DNA of 13,299 nt, taken from Cyanobacteria bacterium NC_groundwater_1444_Ag_S-0.65um_54_12. GTDB taxonomy: Bacteria; Cyanobacteriota; Sericytochromatia; S15B-MN24; VGJW01. The translations under genes were made by a program, and so were the position numbers. The notes under the pieces were generated by a model. The model searched no databases. It saw only the letters and a program-made list of their open reading frames with translations, and was not told the DNA's origin. Shown here piece after piece: positions 7,354-13,299 of this stretch. The stretch spans positions 1 to 13,299 of the forward strand of contig JACQUT010000170.1 in assembly GCA_016267585.1 (NCBI GenBank). The letters are read 5' to 3'. The stretch's first letter is position 1. Every line of letters begins with the position of its first letter.

Positions 7354-7362
7354 TGTTATACC
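7354..7362 (+). promoter_or_regulatory. Possible extended -10 promoter of the rsmH-murF operon
   Basis: TGTTATACC in the AT-rich gap after rlmB has the TGn-extended -10 form (TATACC, four of six). The heptamer TTGTGTT occurs at 7331 and again at 7351, 20 bases apart, and overlaps this site. No well-spaced -35 is present. A start here would leave a leader of about 80-90 bases before rsmH. Confidence 0.3.
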
Positions 7363-7392
7363 CTTGGCGGCGCACTAGCTAGCTTTCTTGGC

Positions 7393-7411
7393 TTAATTAA
7401 TTTCTAATTAA
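7393..7411. repeat. AT-rich inverted repeat ahead of the rsmH Shine-Dalgarno
   Basis: TTAATTA (7393-7399) and TAATTAA (7405-7411) form a perfect 7-bp inverted repeat with a 5-base loop, ending two bases before AAGGAG. It could be an operator half-site pair or a weak RNA hairpin; the sequence does not decide. Confidence 0.45.
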
Positions 7412-7412
7412 C

Positions 7413-7418
7413 AAGGAG
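7413..7418 (+). promoter_or_regulatory. Strong Shine-Dalgarno without a well-placed main start
   Basis: AAGGAG is a near-consensus Shine-Dalgarno, but the rsmH ATG codons (7451, 7460) are more than 30 bases away. The nearest start codon is GTG at 7431, 12 bases downstream, which opens a 9-codon ORF. Confidence 0.45.
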
Positions 7419-7430
7419 ATCCCGGCTCTG

Positions 7431-7460
7431 GTGATAACTGATACAGACGGATGGTATTGA
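7431..7460 (+). CDS. Possible 9-residue leader peptide before rsmH
   Basis: GTG 7431 opens nine sense codons (VITDTDGWY) closed by TGA at 7458-7460. That stop overlaps the rsmH ATG 7460 as TGATG, the geometry of translational coupling. The upstream AAGGAG is 12 bases from the GTG, somewhat long. No homology can be judged in so short a peptide, and it may be chance. Confidence 0.25.
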   Translation: MITDTDGWY

Positions 7461-8389
7461 TGACGGATATCCTTCCTGCGAGTTCATTGCATAATCCCGT
7501 GATGCTTACCCAGGTGCTGACGCTACTCGTGCCGCGGCCTGGCATGGCGATCTTTGACGGTACGATAGGGTTGGGTGGTCATGCAGCAACGCTCCTGGCT
7601 AGCATCACTCCAGATGGTGTGCTTTATGGCGCCGATCGCGATGCCGATTCGCTCGCACTGGCGGAGGCTCATTTACGACTGGTAGGGGGAAACTTTGTAT
7701 TGTTTCACGATACTTACGATCGGGCACTGCAACGCCCGGATTTGCCCGGGTTAGATGGAATTCTTTTGGATCTAGGTCTTTCCAGCTGGCAACTCGCCTG
7801 CACCGAGCGGGGATTTTCTTTCGCGCGTTCTGGCCCGCTGGACATGCGAATGGATCCCACCAGCGGGCTTAGCGCCCAGGAGATTGTCAACACCTGGAGT
7901 GAAGACGCTTTGACGCAACTGTTCGCACGTCATGGTGAAGAGCCCAACGCCAGAAAAGTCGCTCGAGCCATCATCCCAAGACGGCCAATCTATACTACCG
8001 GTGAACTGGCAGCTATTGCTTCACAGTACGCTGCGCGCAATCCATCAGGTGCTCACCGCGCTACCAGGATCTTTCAAGCGGTGCGCATAGCAGTCAATGA
8101 TGAGCTGGGTTGCCTGTCGCGCGGTTTGCCTGCTGCGGTAGCTAAACTCAAACCCGAAGGCCGCTTGGCGGTGATCAGCTTTCATTCGTTAGAAGACCGC
8201 ATAGTCAAGCGTTTCATTCGTTCTGAAGCCAAGGGATGTATTTGCCCATCACGCGTTCCGATCTGTATTTGCGGGCAGCAACCACGATTGCGCGATTTGT
8301 CTTCCAAACCCTTGGTACCTGGTGCCGAAGAAGTTCACTTCAACCCTCGTTCGCGCAGCGCCAAGTTGCGCGGTGCCCAGAGGATTTGA
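7460..8389 (+). CDS. rsmH: 16S rRNA (cytosine1402-N4)-methyltransferase
   Basis: RsmH (MraW) adds the N4-methyl of m4Cm1402 in 16S rRNA using S-adenosylmethionine. The 309-residue protein has the usual N-terminus HNPVMLTQVL, the SAM-binding loop DGTIGLGGH (33-41), LDLGLSSWQL, the MRMDP segment, and ISFHSLEDRIVKRF (FHSLED at 241-246). The C-terminal tail is cysteine-rich (CICPSRVPICIC) and ends in NPRSRSAKLRGAQR, typical of the family. ATG 7460 is chosen because GGATGG lies about five bases upstream and because it overlaps the stop of the small leader ORF; ATG 7451 would add three residues and is nearly as likely. It is the first large gene of the division and cell-wall operon, and no mraZ precedes it. 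Confidence 0.95.
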   Translation: MTDILPASSLHNPVMLTQVLTLLVPRPGMAIFDGTIGLGGHAATLLASITPDGVLYGADRDADSLALAEAHLRLVGGNFVLFHDTYDRALQRPDLPGLDGILLDLGLSSWQLACTERGFSFARSGPLDMRMDPTSGLSAQEIVNTWSEDALTQLFARHGEEPNARKVARAIIPRRPIYTTGELAAIASQYAARNPSGAHRATRIFQAVRIAVNDELGCLSRGLPAAVAKLKPEGRLAVISFHSLEDRIVKRFIRSEAKGCICPSRVPICICGQQPRLRDLSSKPLVPGAEEVHFNPRSRSAKLRGAQRI

Positions 8390-8394
8390 CGCCA

Positions 8395-8739
8395 ATGGCC
8401 CTGACTCGTTCTTCGCTACCGTTTTTTGCAGTGATGAGGCAGCGTTCACTGACTGTACTGACTGGCGTAGTGGGAGTTACGCTGATACTTTATGTAGTGA
8501 CGGTCATTCAGGAGGCACAGCTTTCGCAGTGGCAGCGCCAACTAAGAATTGATCGAGATACCAACGTGCGATTGCGTACCGAATTATCCGCCATGCTCTC
8601 TCTTGATCAAGTCGAGAGGCGTGCACGCGCCAGAGGGTTGACCTTGCCAAACAATATCGCTTATCTTCCACCACCGGTGCTACTTCCCACCAGCAAGCCT
8701 GCTGGCCCGATCGTTACAGGGGTAGCGGAAGGGTATTAA
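8395..8739 (+). CDS. ftsL: Cell division protein FtsL-like
   Basis: This is a small bitopic membrane protein of 114 residues. It has a short basic cytoplasmic N-terminus, one transmembrane segment at about residues 19-39 (LTVLTGVVGVTLILYVVTVI), then a helical stretch fit for a coiled coil (about 40-75). The tail ERRARARGLTLPNNIAYLPP resembles the conserved end of FtsL/DivIC domains. FtsL binds FtsB/DivIC and helps activate FtsW-FtsI at the septum. Sequence similarity within this family is low, so position between rsmH and ftsI is a main part of the identification. The open frame extends upstream into rsmH, but ATG 8395 is chosen: it lies five bases after the rsmH stop, with AGAGGA about ten bases before it. 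Confidence 0.88.
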   Translation: MALTRSSLPFFAVMRQRSLTVLTGVVGVTLILYVVTVIQEAQLSQWQRQLRIDRDTNVRLRTELSAMLSLDQVERRARARGLTLPNNIAYLPPPVLLPTSKPAGPIVTGVAEGY

Positions 8740-8744
8740 GATAA

Positions 8745-10493
8745 GTGCTGCCAGCTGCGCGCAGCAAGCTCTTGCGACGACGTATCCGTTGGCTGCAGGT
8801 GCTAGTCTGGCTGGCAGGAGCTTTGCTCTGCGGGCGTCTTGCTTATTTGCAGATATGGGAAGCGGATCATCTGGGTAAATTGGCGCGCGCTCAGCGTACC
8901 AAACGTATTGATCTGGCATCATTACGCGGTGAAATAGTGGATCGCAACGGCCAGGAACTAGCGGTTTCGGTAGAAGCCTGGTCCGTATACGCGCAACCCG
9001 CCGAGCTGAAAGCAAGCCCCGCTGTGATCGCCGCCAAACTTTCACCATTAGTCGGCATTAGCCCACAAAAACTTGCCGAGACGTTGCGAGACCGACACTG
9101 GTGCTGGATTGCACGCCAACAAGAAAACGCGGTTGCCCAGCAAGTGCGCGCACTGAAACTGGCCGGTATAGGTCTGGTCAGGGAGACACGGCGAGTTTAT
9201 CCCAAAGGTGAGCTAGCCGCAACCCTGATCGGATTTGTCGGTATCGATAATCAAGGACTGGCCGGCATAGAGCATGATTTCGACAAACTATTGAAAGGAC
9301 CGCCACGTTATCTGGACATCCAGGTCGACGCCATGGGCCGCGAGATCCTTCGCGAATCAAACGATTCGCCTCTTGACATCCTCTTGACAGACGGCGCGCG
9401 CGTTACCCTCACTTTGGATGAAATTATCCAGCATCAGGCCCAATATTTATTGCAGCAGGCAATAGCGAATTTGGGTGCCCAGGCGGGATCCGTAATTGTG
9501 CTGGACCCGCATAATGGCGATGTGCTTGCCTTTGCCACTCTTCCTACCTATGATCCGAACCTGCGCCAGAAGGTCGATCTTACCTTGACCAGAAATTCAG
9601 CCGTAAGCAGTGTGTTCGAGCCGGGTTCGACCTTGAAACCTTTTACGGTGGCCGCTGCACTGGAAGCCGGCGTGATCACCACTGAATCGGTGATTGATTG
9701 TCCGCCACGTCTCACCATCGGCAACCAGACTATAGGTGATCATGATCCACCGCCTAGTGTTCGTCGTCTTGCGGTACCACAGATTATTCAGGTATCCAGC
9801 AATGTCGGTACGGCGCAAATTGGCATGCGCATGTCGGATAAAGTCCAGCGCAGCTTGCTGGAAAGAATCGGATTCGGGCGATCGACGGACAGTGGCATGG
9901 GCGGCGAATCAGCTGGCCTATTGCCCAAATTGCCCTGGCGCCCTATTAACCATGCCACGATATCTTACGGTCAGGGAATATCGGTTACCGCTCTGCAATT
10001 AGTGACTGCCGAGTGTATTTTTGCCAACGGCGGCTATCGGATACGCCCGCGCTTGATTCGCAAGATTGTCGCTCCGGATGGCCGAATGATTGCCGACTTT
10101 CCTCCTGCGCCACCCCAGCGCGTGTTGTCACCCCACGTGGTGACTGCCATGGGAAAGATGCTGCGCAAAGTGACAGAAACCGGCGGGACCGGGGCGGCAG
10201 CCCGGATACCTGGTTATCAGGTCGCTGGCAAAACGGGAACCGCGCAAAAGGTTAACGCTGATGGTCGTGGCTACTCGAATGACGTAGTAGCTTCATTTGT
10301 CGGTTATGCACCAGCAGAACACCCGCGAATTGTGGTTTTGGCTTCGCTCGATTCGCCAAAGTATGCTCATTTCGCCAGCCAAACTGCTGCTCCATTATTC
10401 CGAGATGTTGCAGCAGCTAGCTTGCGTGTTCTGGGCGCCCTGCCCGATCCGGCAGTTAATATGCCAGGAGGACTTTACCATGCGACTGATTGA
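8745..10493 (+). CDS. ftsI: Septal peptidoglycan transpeptidase (penicillin-binding protein 3/2B type)
   Basis: FtsI cross-links septal peptidoglycan together with the glycosyltransferase FtsW. The 582-residue class B PBP has an Arg-rich cytoplasmic start, one membrane anchor (about 16-34), a dimerisation/pedestal domain beginning RGEIVDRNG, and a transpeptidase domain from about 230. Catalytic motifs are intact: S295-T-L-K, S351-S-N and K496-T-G-T. The chain ends soon after the transpeptidase domain, so it lacks the PASTA repeats of Bacillus PbpB and SpoVD and is close to E. coli FtsI in length. Start GTG 8745 is the first possible one, since TAA at 8742-8744 is in frame just before it; GGAAGGG lies about 11 bases upstream. 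The gene begins five bases after ftsL and overlaps murE by 14 bp. Confidence 0.95.
   Translation: MLPAARSKLLRRRIRWLQVLVWLAGALLCGRLAYLQIWEADHLGKLARAQRTKRIDLASLRGEIVDRNGQELAVSVEAWSVYAQPAELKASPAVIAAKLSPLVGISPQKLAETLRDRHWCWIARQQENAVAQQVRALKLAGIGLVRETRRVYPKGELAATLIGFVGIDNQGLAGIEHDFDKLLKGPPRYLDIQVDAMGREILRESNDSPLDILLTDGARVTLTLDEIIQHQAQYLLQQAIANLGAQAGSVIVLDPHNGDVLAFATLPTYDPNLRQKVDLTLTRNSAVSSVFEPGSTLKPFTVAAALEAGVITTESVIDCPPRLTIGNQTIGDHDPPPSVRRLAVPQIIQVSSNVGTAQIGMRMSDKVQRSLLERIGFGRSTDSGMGGESAGLLPKLPWRPINHATISYGQGISVTALQLVTAECIFANGGYRIRPRLIRKIVAPDGRMIADFPPAPPQRVLSPHVVTAMGKMLRKVTETGGTGAAARIPGYQVAGKTGTAQKVNADGRGYSNDVVASFVGYAPAEHPRIVVLASLDSPKYAHFASQTAAPLFRDVAAASLRVLGALPDPAVNMPGGLYHATD
10466..10471 (+). 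promoter_or_regulatory. Consensus Shine-Dalgarno deciding the murE start
   Basis: AGGAGG inside the 3' end of ftsI, eight bases before ATG 10480, is the strongest ribosome-binding site in the window. It rules out the far upstream ATG at 10297, which would overlap ftsI by nearly 200 bp. Confidence 0.8.
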
Positions 10494-11958
10494 TGTCATG
10501 CTGCGTTATCCCGCAGTAGGAGACAATTTCCCGGCACCCGATACCAAGCTGACCGGGATTTGTTATGATTCCCGCCAAGTGAGACCAGGAAATCTTTTTG
10601 TCGCTATACCTGGTACTAAAGTGGACGGCCATGACTATGTAGCGGATGCACTGGCAACCGGGGCGATCGCCGCCATCGTTGACCGAGAAAGACTATCCGC
10701 GTTACCGTCCGGTCTTTGCTACTTGGCGGCACCAGACCCCCGCGAGGCGCTCGCTTGGACCAGTGCCTGTTTTTACGGCTTCCCTGGTCGTTCCTTGCAA
10801 CTGTTGGGAGTTACCGGAACGAATGGCAAGACCACCACCACTCACCTGCTAGAAGCCGCGCTGCAAAGTCATGGCCAGCCATCAGGCTTGATCGGTACGC
10901 TGGGAGCGCGTTACATTGCCGGAGGTCTCACCACGACGGTAGATCTGGGTTTCACTACCCCACAAGCACCAGAGCTGCAACAGTTACTGGCCATGATGGT
11001 AGACGCCGGTGTACGATCGGTAGCGATGGAAGTGTCTTCACATGCGCTAGATCAGCAACGCGTAGCACATCTCGGTTTTAAAGCCGGAATTTTTACCAAT
11101 CTGACCAGGGATCATCTCGATTACCACCGCACCACGGAGGCCTATGCTCTGGCCAAGGCTAAACTGTTCAGCTCGCTCGAGTCAACCGATTTTGCTATTT
11201 TGAATGCGGACGATCCTGGCTTGGCGCAGCTAAGCCAAGCTGGCCCCGCTCAGATTTTCACTTACGGTCTCGAGAATAATTGCGATTTCACCATCAAAGA
11301 CATAAGGCTCACTGCAACCAGCTCGGAGGGCACACTGTGCACGCCAACGCATGAATATTGCTTTCGGTTGCCGTTACCGGGAAGATTCAACCTCTACAAT
11401 GCCTTGGCAGCTATCGCCACTGCAACCGCGCTGGGACTTGACCTGGATAATGTTCTGGCAGCGCTAGAGCATATTCCCGGCATACCAGGACGAATAGAGC
11501 GCGTGACTCCAGCCAACTACCCCTTCACGGTACTGGTAGATTACGCCCATACCCCTGATGGCCTGGAAAATGTACTGAAGACTATCCGCGATTTTACCAC
11601 CGGGCGCTTGATTTGCGTTTTTGGCTGCGGGGGCGATCGCGATCGCACCAAGCGTCCGATGATGGGTGATATCGCTTCCCAATGGGCTGATGTGGTGTGC
11701 CTCACCAGCGACAACCCGCGCTCGGAAGATCCGCAAACCATCATCGCCGATATTAGCGCCGGCATTGCAGGCAACTATCATGCCATCGTCGATCGTTCTG
11801 AAGCCATAAATTGGGCGATTCGCCAGGCGAAGCCCGGCGATACCATCATCTTGGCTGGCAAAGGTCATGAAACATACCAGCTGATTGCCGAACGCAAAAT
11901 AGCTTTTGATGATAGAGAAGTGGCGCGACTGGTCTTGCGTGAACTGGCGGCTGGGTGA
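10480..11958 (+). CDS. murE: UDP-MurNAc-tripeptide synthetase, meso-diaminopimelate type
   Basis: MurE adds the third amino acid to UDP-MurNAc-L-Ala-D-Glu with ATP, in the cytoplasm. The 492-residue protein shows the three Mur-ligase domains: an N-terminal UDP-binding domain (TGICYDSRQVRPGNLFVAIP), a central ATPase with GTNGKTTT (113-120) and EVSSHAL, NLTRDHLDYH and the likely carbamylated Lys226 (YALAK), and a C-terminal domain with DYAHTPDGLENVL. DNPR (411-414, followed by SED) is the signature for meso-diaminopimelate rather than lysine, so the peptidoglycan should be DAP-type. The end AGKGHETYQ is typical. The start codon lies within ftsI, overlapping it by 14 bp, with its own strong Shine-Dalgarno. 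63 bp separate it from murF; I see no clear signal in that gap apart from GGAAGG (12002-12007). Confidence 0.97.
   Translation: MRLIDVMLRYPAVGDNFPAPDTKLTGICYDSRQVRPGNLFVAIPGTKVDGHDYVADALATGAIAAIVDRERLSALPSGLCYLAAPDPREALAWTSACFYGFPGRSLQLLGVTGTNGKTTTTHLLEAALQSHGQPSGLIGTLGARYIAGGLTTTVDLGFTTPQAPELQQLLAMMVDAGVRSVAMEVSSHALDQQRVAHLGFKAGIFTNLTRDHLDYHRTTEAYALAKAKLFSSLESTDFAILNADDPGLAQLSQAGPAQIFTYGLENNCDFTIKDIRLTATSSEGTLCTPTHEYCFRLPLPGRFNLYNALAAIATATALGLDLDNVLAALEHIPGIPGRIERVTPANYPFTVLVDYAHTPDGLENVLKTIRDFTTGRLICVFGCGGDRDRTKRPMMGDIASQWADVVCLTSDNPRSEDPQTIIADISAGIAGNYHAIVDRSEAINWAIRQAKPGDTIILAGKGHETYQLIAERKIAFDDREVARLVLRELAAG
11633..11646. repeat. Overlapping pair of GCGATCGC octamers (HIP1-like)
   Basis: GCGATCGCGATCGC contains two overlapping copies of the palindrome GCGATCGC inside murE. 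Single copies lie at 1125-1132, 3165-3172, 3517-3524 and 10663-10670, giving six in the window where chance predicts well under one. All lie within genes. GCGATCGC is the HIP1 octamer, known to be hugely over-represented in many cyanobacterial genomes. Confidence 0.6.
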
Positions 11959-12021
11959 TTGGCCGAGTTTGAAAAGCAGCCGTTTAGTGGAAGTAACTAG
12001 CGGAAGGTAATCACAGCAAGC

Positions 12022-13299
12022 ATGCTAACGCTAGCAGAGATATCCGAGGCCACTCGCGGAAAGCTGATAACTGGCAGGCCGCAGCAAATGGTTGGTGCGG
12101 TATCAACCGATACGCGTGCGATTGCTCCAGGCTCGCTTTTTGTACCATTGGTGGGCGAACGGTACGATGGCCATGAGTTTGTCGCTACCGCCATTGCGCA
12201 AGGTGCAACAGCCGTATTGCTTGGTAAAGAGCTGTCCGTAGCAACGTCATGCGCTGTTGTTGCGGTAGAAAATACCCTGCTGGCCTATGGCCGGCTGGCT
12301 CACTACTGGCGATCCAAGCTCGGACTGCCGGTGATCGCCGTGACTGGTTCGACTGGTAAGACCAGTACCAAAGAGACCATTTACGAACTACTTGGACGTT
12401 TCCTCCGCTGTGCCAAAAGCCAGGCTAATTTCAATAACGAAATAGGAGTCCCGCGCACTCTGCTAGAGCTACGACCAGGAATTCAGGCGGCAGTCGTGGA
12501 ATTTGGCATGCGGGGCAGCGGTGAGATAGCGTATTTGACCAAGCTAGCTCAGCCTGATGTGGGGGTTATTACCAATATTGGCAGCGCACATATCGGTCGG
12601 CTCGGTAGCCAAGCGGCCATAGCTGCTGCCAAAGGCGAGCTGGTGCAAGGGATGCCAGATGGGCGCCTGGTACTGAATGGTGATGATCCATGGTGCCGCG
12701 AGCTTGGCAGAGCTCATCCCCGCGTCTGTTATTTTTCGTTGCAAGGGCCAGCAATGGGAGAAGTCTGGGCCGCCAGCGCATTAGAACCCGTCGCTGCTGA
12801 TGGTTGGAGCTTCCGGGTCAGCTGGTGTGCTAACCAGCAAGTCGCTGCTGCTAGTTCTACCATACGACTAGCTTTACCCGGTAGGCATCATATGGCCAAT
12901 GCTCTGGCAGCCATTGCGGTGGCTTGGCAGCTGGGGATTGCCTTGCCGTCGGAACTGACCTTGGCACCCCTACCGGTCGGTGGACGTAATCGCGTCTTGG
13001 CGATAGGGGATATCGAGATCTTTGACGATAGTTACAATGCTAACCCTGATTCTGCACGCGCTGCTTTGGATACTTTCTGTCAACTGCCATGCGCTGGACG
13101 GCGCATCACCGTCTGGAGTGAAATGGCGGAACTGGGTGAATATGCTGCCCAAGCACACCGGACGTTAGGTCTCCAGCTAGACGATTTGCCGATAGATCTC
13201 GTAGTCACGGTGGGCGAGCTAGCGGAACTGATTGCCATGAGCAGTAAGAAACCTAGCTTGCGCTGTCCGGACAATTGTGCTGCAGTAAATGCTTTGCAA
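12022..13299 (+). CDS. murF: UDP-MurNAc-tripeptide:D-Ala-D-Ala ligase, 3' end outside window
   Basis: MurF adds D-Ala-D-Ala to UDP-MurNAc-tripeptide with ATP, completing the cytoplasmic pentapeptide. The frame is open from ATG 12022 to the last base, 426 codons; the usual length is 450-470, so only the C-terminal end is missing. Visible parts are the N-terminal domain (GAVSTDTRAIAPGSLFVPL), the P-loop GSTGKTST (109-116), SQANFNNEIGVP, FGMRGSGEI, NIGSAHIGRLGS (from N185), LPGRHHMANALAAIAVA, VGGRNRV and DDSYNANPDSARAALD. The usual GDMLELG segment reads SEMAELG here. ATG 12022 is the only good start, because an in-frame TAG lies at 11998-12000; GGAAGG is 14 bases upstream, rather far. It is the fifth gene of the operon and mraY would be expected next. 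Confidence 0.95.
   Translation, partial: MLTLAEISEATRGKLITGRPQQMVGAVSTDTRAIAPGSLFVPLVGERYDGHEFVATAIAQGATAVLLGKELSVATSCAVVAVENTLLAYGRLAHYWRSKLGLPVIAVTGSTGKTSTKETIYELLGRFLRCAKSQANFNNEIGVPRTLLELRPGIQAAVVEFGMRGSGEIAYLTKLAQPDVGVITNIGSAHIGRLGSQAAIAAAKGELVQGMPDGRLVLNGDDPWCRELGRAHPRVCYFSLQGPAMGEVWAASALEPVAADGWSFRVSWCANQQVAAASSTIRLALPGRHHMANALAAIAVAWQLGIALPSELTLAPLPVGGRNRVLAIGDIEIFDDSYNANPDSARAALDTFCQLPCAGRRITVWSEMAELGEYAAQAHRTLGLQLDDLPIDLVVTVGELAELIAMSSKKPSLRCPDNCAAVNALQ

Noticed and set aside
8236..8394. Longer FtsL starting inside rsmH
   Set aside because: The extra 53 residues read out of frame through the conserved RsmH C-terminus and would make an atypical FtsL; ATG 8395 has its own Shine-Dalgarno-like AGAGGA.
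10297..10479. N-terminal extension of murE from ATG 10297
   Set aside because: It would overlap ftsI coding by nearly 200 bp; ATG 10480 has a consensus AGGAGG and yields a normal MurE N-terminus.
11464..11868. 134-codon minus-strand open frame inside murE
   Set aside because: It is a shadow of the conserved C-terminal domain of MurE on the opposite strand.
12574..12603. MurF motif AHIGRLGS where E. coli has AHLEGFGS, as a possible active-site change
   Set aside because: As I recall, many MurF proteins outside proteobacteria, including cyanobacterial ones, carry this form, so it is a lineage variant rather than a defect.
1..13299. Defence system, prophage, insertion sequence, CRISPR array or tRNA/rRNA genes
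   Set aside because: I found no array-like spaced repeats, transposase, integrase or tRNA cloverleaf by reading; nearly all the sequence is covered by housekeeping genes.

Overview
The window is about 13.3 kb of densely coding bacterial chromosome, by eye a little over half G+C. It carries ten protein-coding genes, two of which run off the ends. I see no mobile element, CRISPR array, rRNA or tRNA, and no frameshifted gene. Eight genes are recognisable housekeeping families with intact key residues; the other two are a CBS-pair protein and an exported TPR protein. Several features point to the Terrabacteria side of the bacterial tree (Bacillota or a relative of the cyanobacteria): the Mini-III RNase, the cysS-mrnC-rlmB gene order, a Ski2-like helicase of the cyanobacterial/actinobacterial kind, and many GCGATCGC octamers. 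The MurE signature DNPR indicates meso-diaminopimelate peptidoglycan. I cannot name a genus or be sure of the phylum.

Left part (1-4590). A large exported tetratricopeptide-repeat protein is read leftwards from 1573 and leaves the window at base 1. A 774-residue Ski2-like DExH helicase is read rightwards from 1678, divergent from it across 104 bp. The helicase converges on a 139-residue CBS-pair protein on the minus strand, with a perfect 8-bp inverted repeat between their ends. The CBS gene is in turn divergent from cysS, and the -35 of its promoter lies just upstream of the cysS -10.

Middle part (4591-7311). cysS, mrnC and rlmB form a tight translation/rRNA operon: cysteinyl-tRNA synthetase, the Mini-III nuclease that matures 23S rRNA ends, and a 23S rRNA 2'-O-methyltransferase of the SpoU/RlmB family. 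The first junction has 1 bp between genes and the second overlaps by 4 bp.

Right part (7312-13299). An AT-rich 140-150 bp region with direct and inverted repeats, a good Shine-Dalgarno and a possible 9-codon leader ORF leads into a division and cell-wall operon: rsmH, ftsL, ftsI, murE, murF. The mraZ gene that often begins this cluster is not here. The products methylate 16S rRNA, build the septal FtsL/FtsI complex and make UDP-MurNAc-pentapeptide. murF is cut by the window end after 426 codons.

The most interesting non-coding pattern concerns how genes start. Three genes that stand first in their transcripts (TPR, helicase, cysS) have a -10-like element 6-10 bases before the start codon and no Shine-Dalgarno, so they may be leaderless. 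Most genes internal to the operons have visible Shine-Dalgarno sequences. I found no convincing undescribed biological system in this window.
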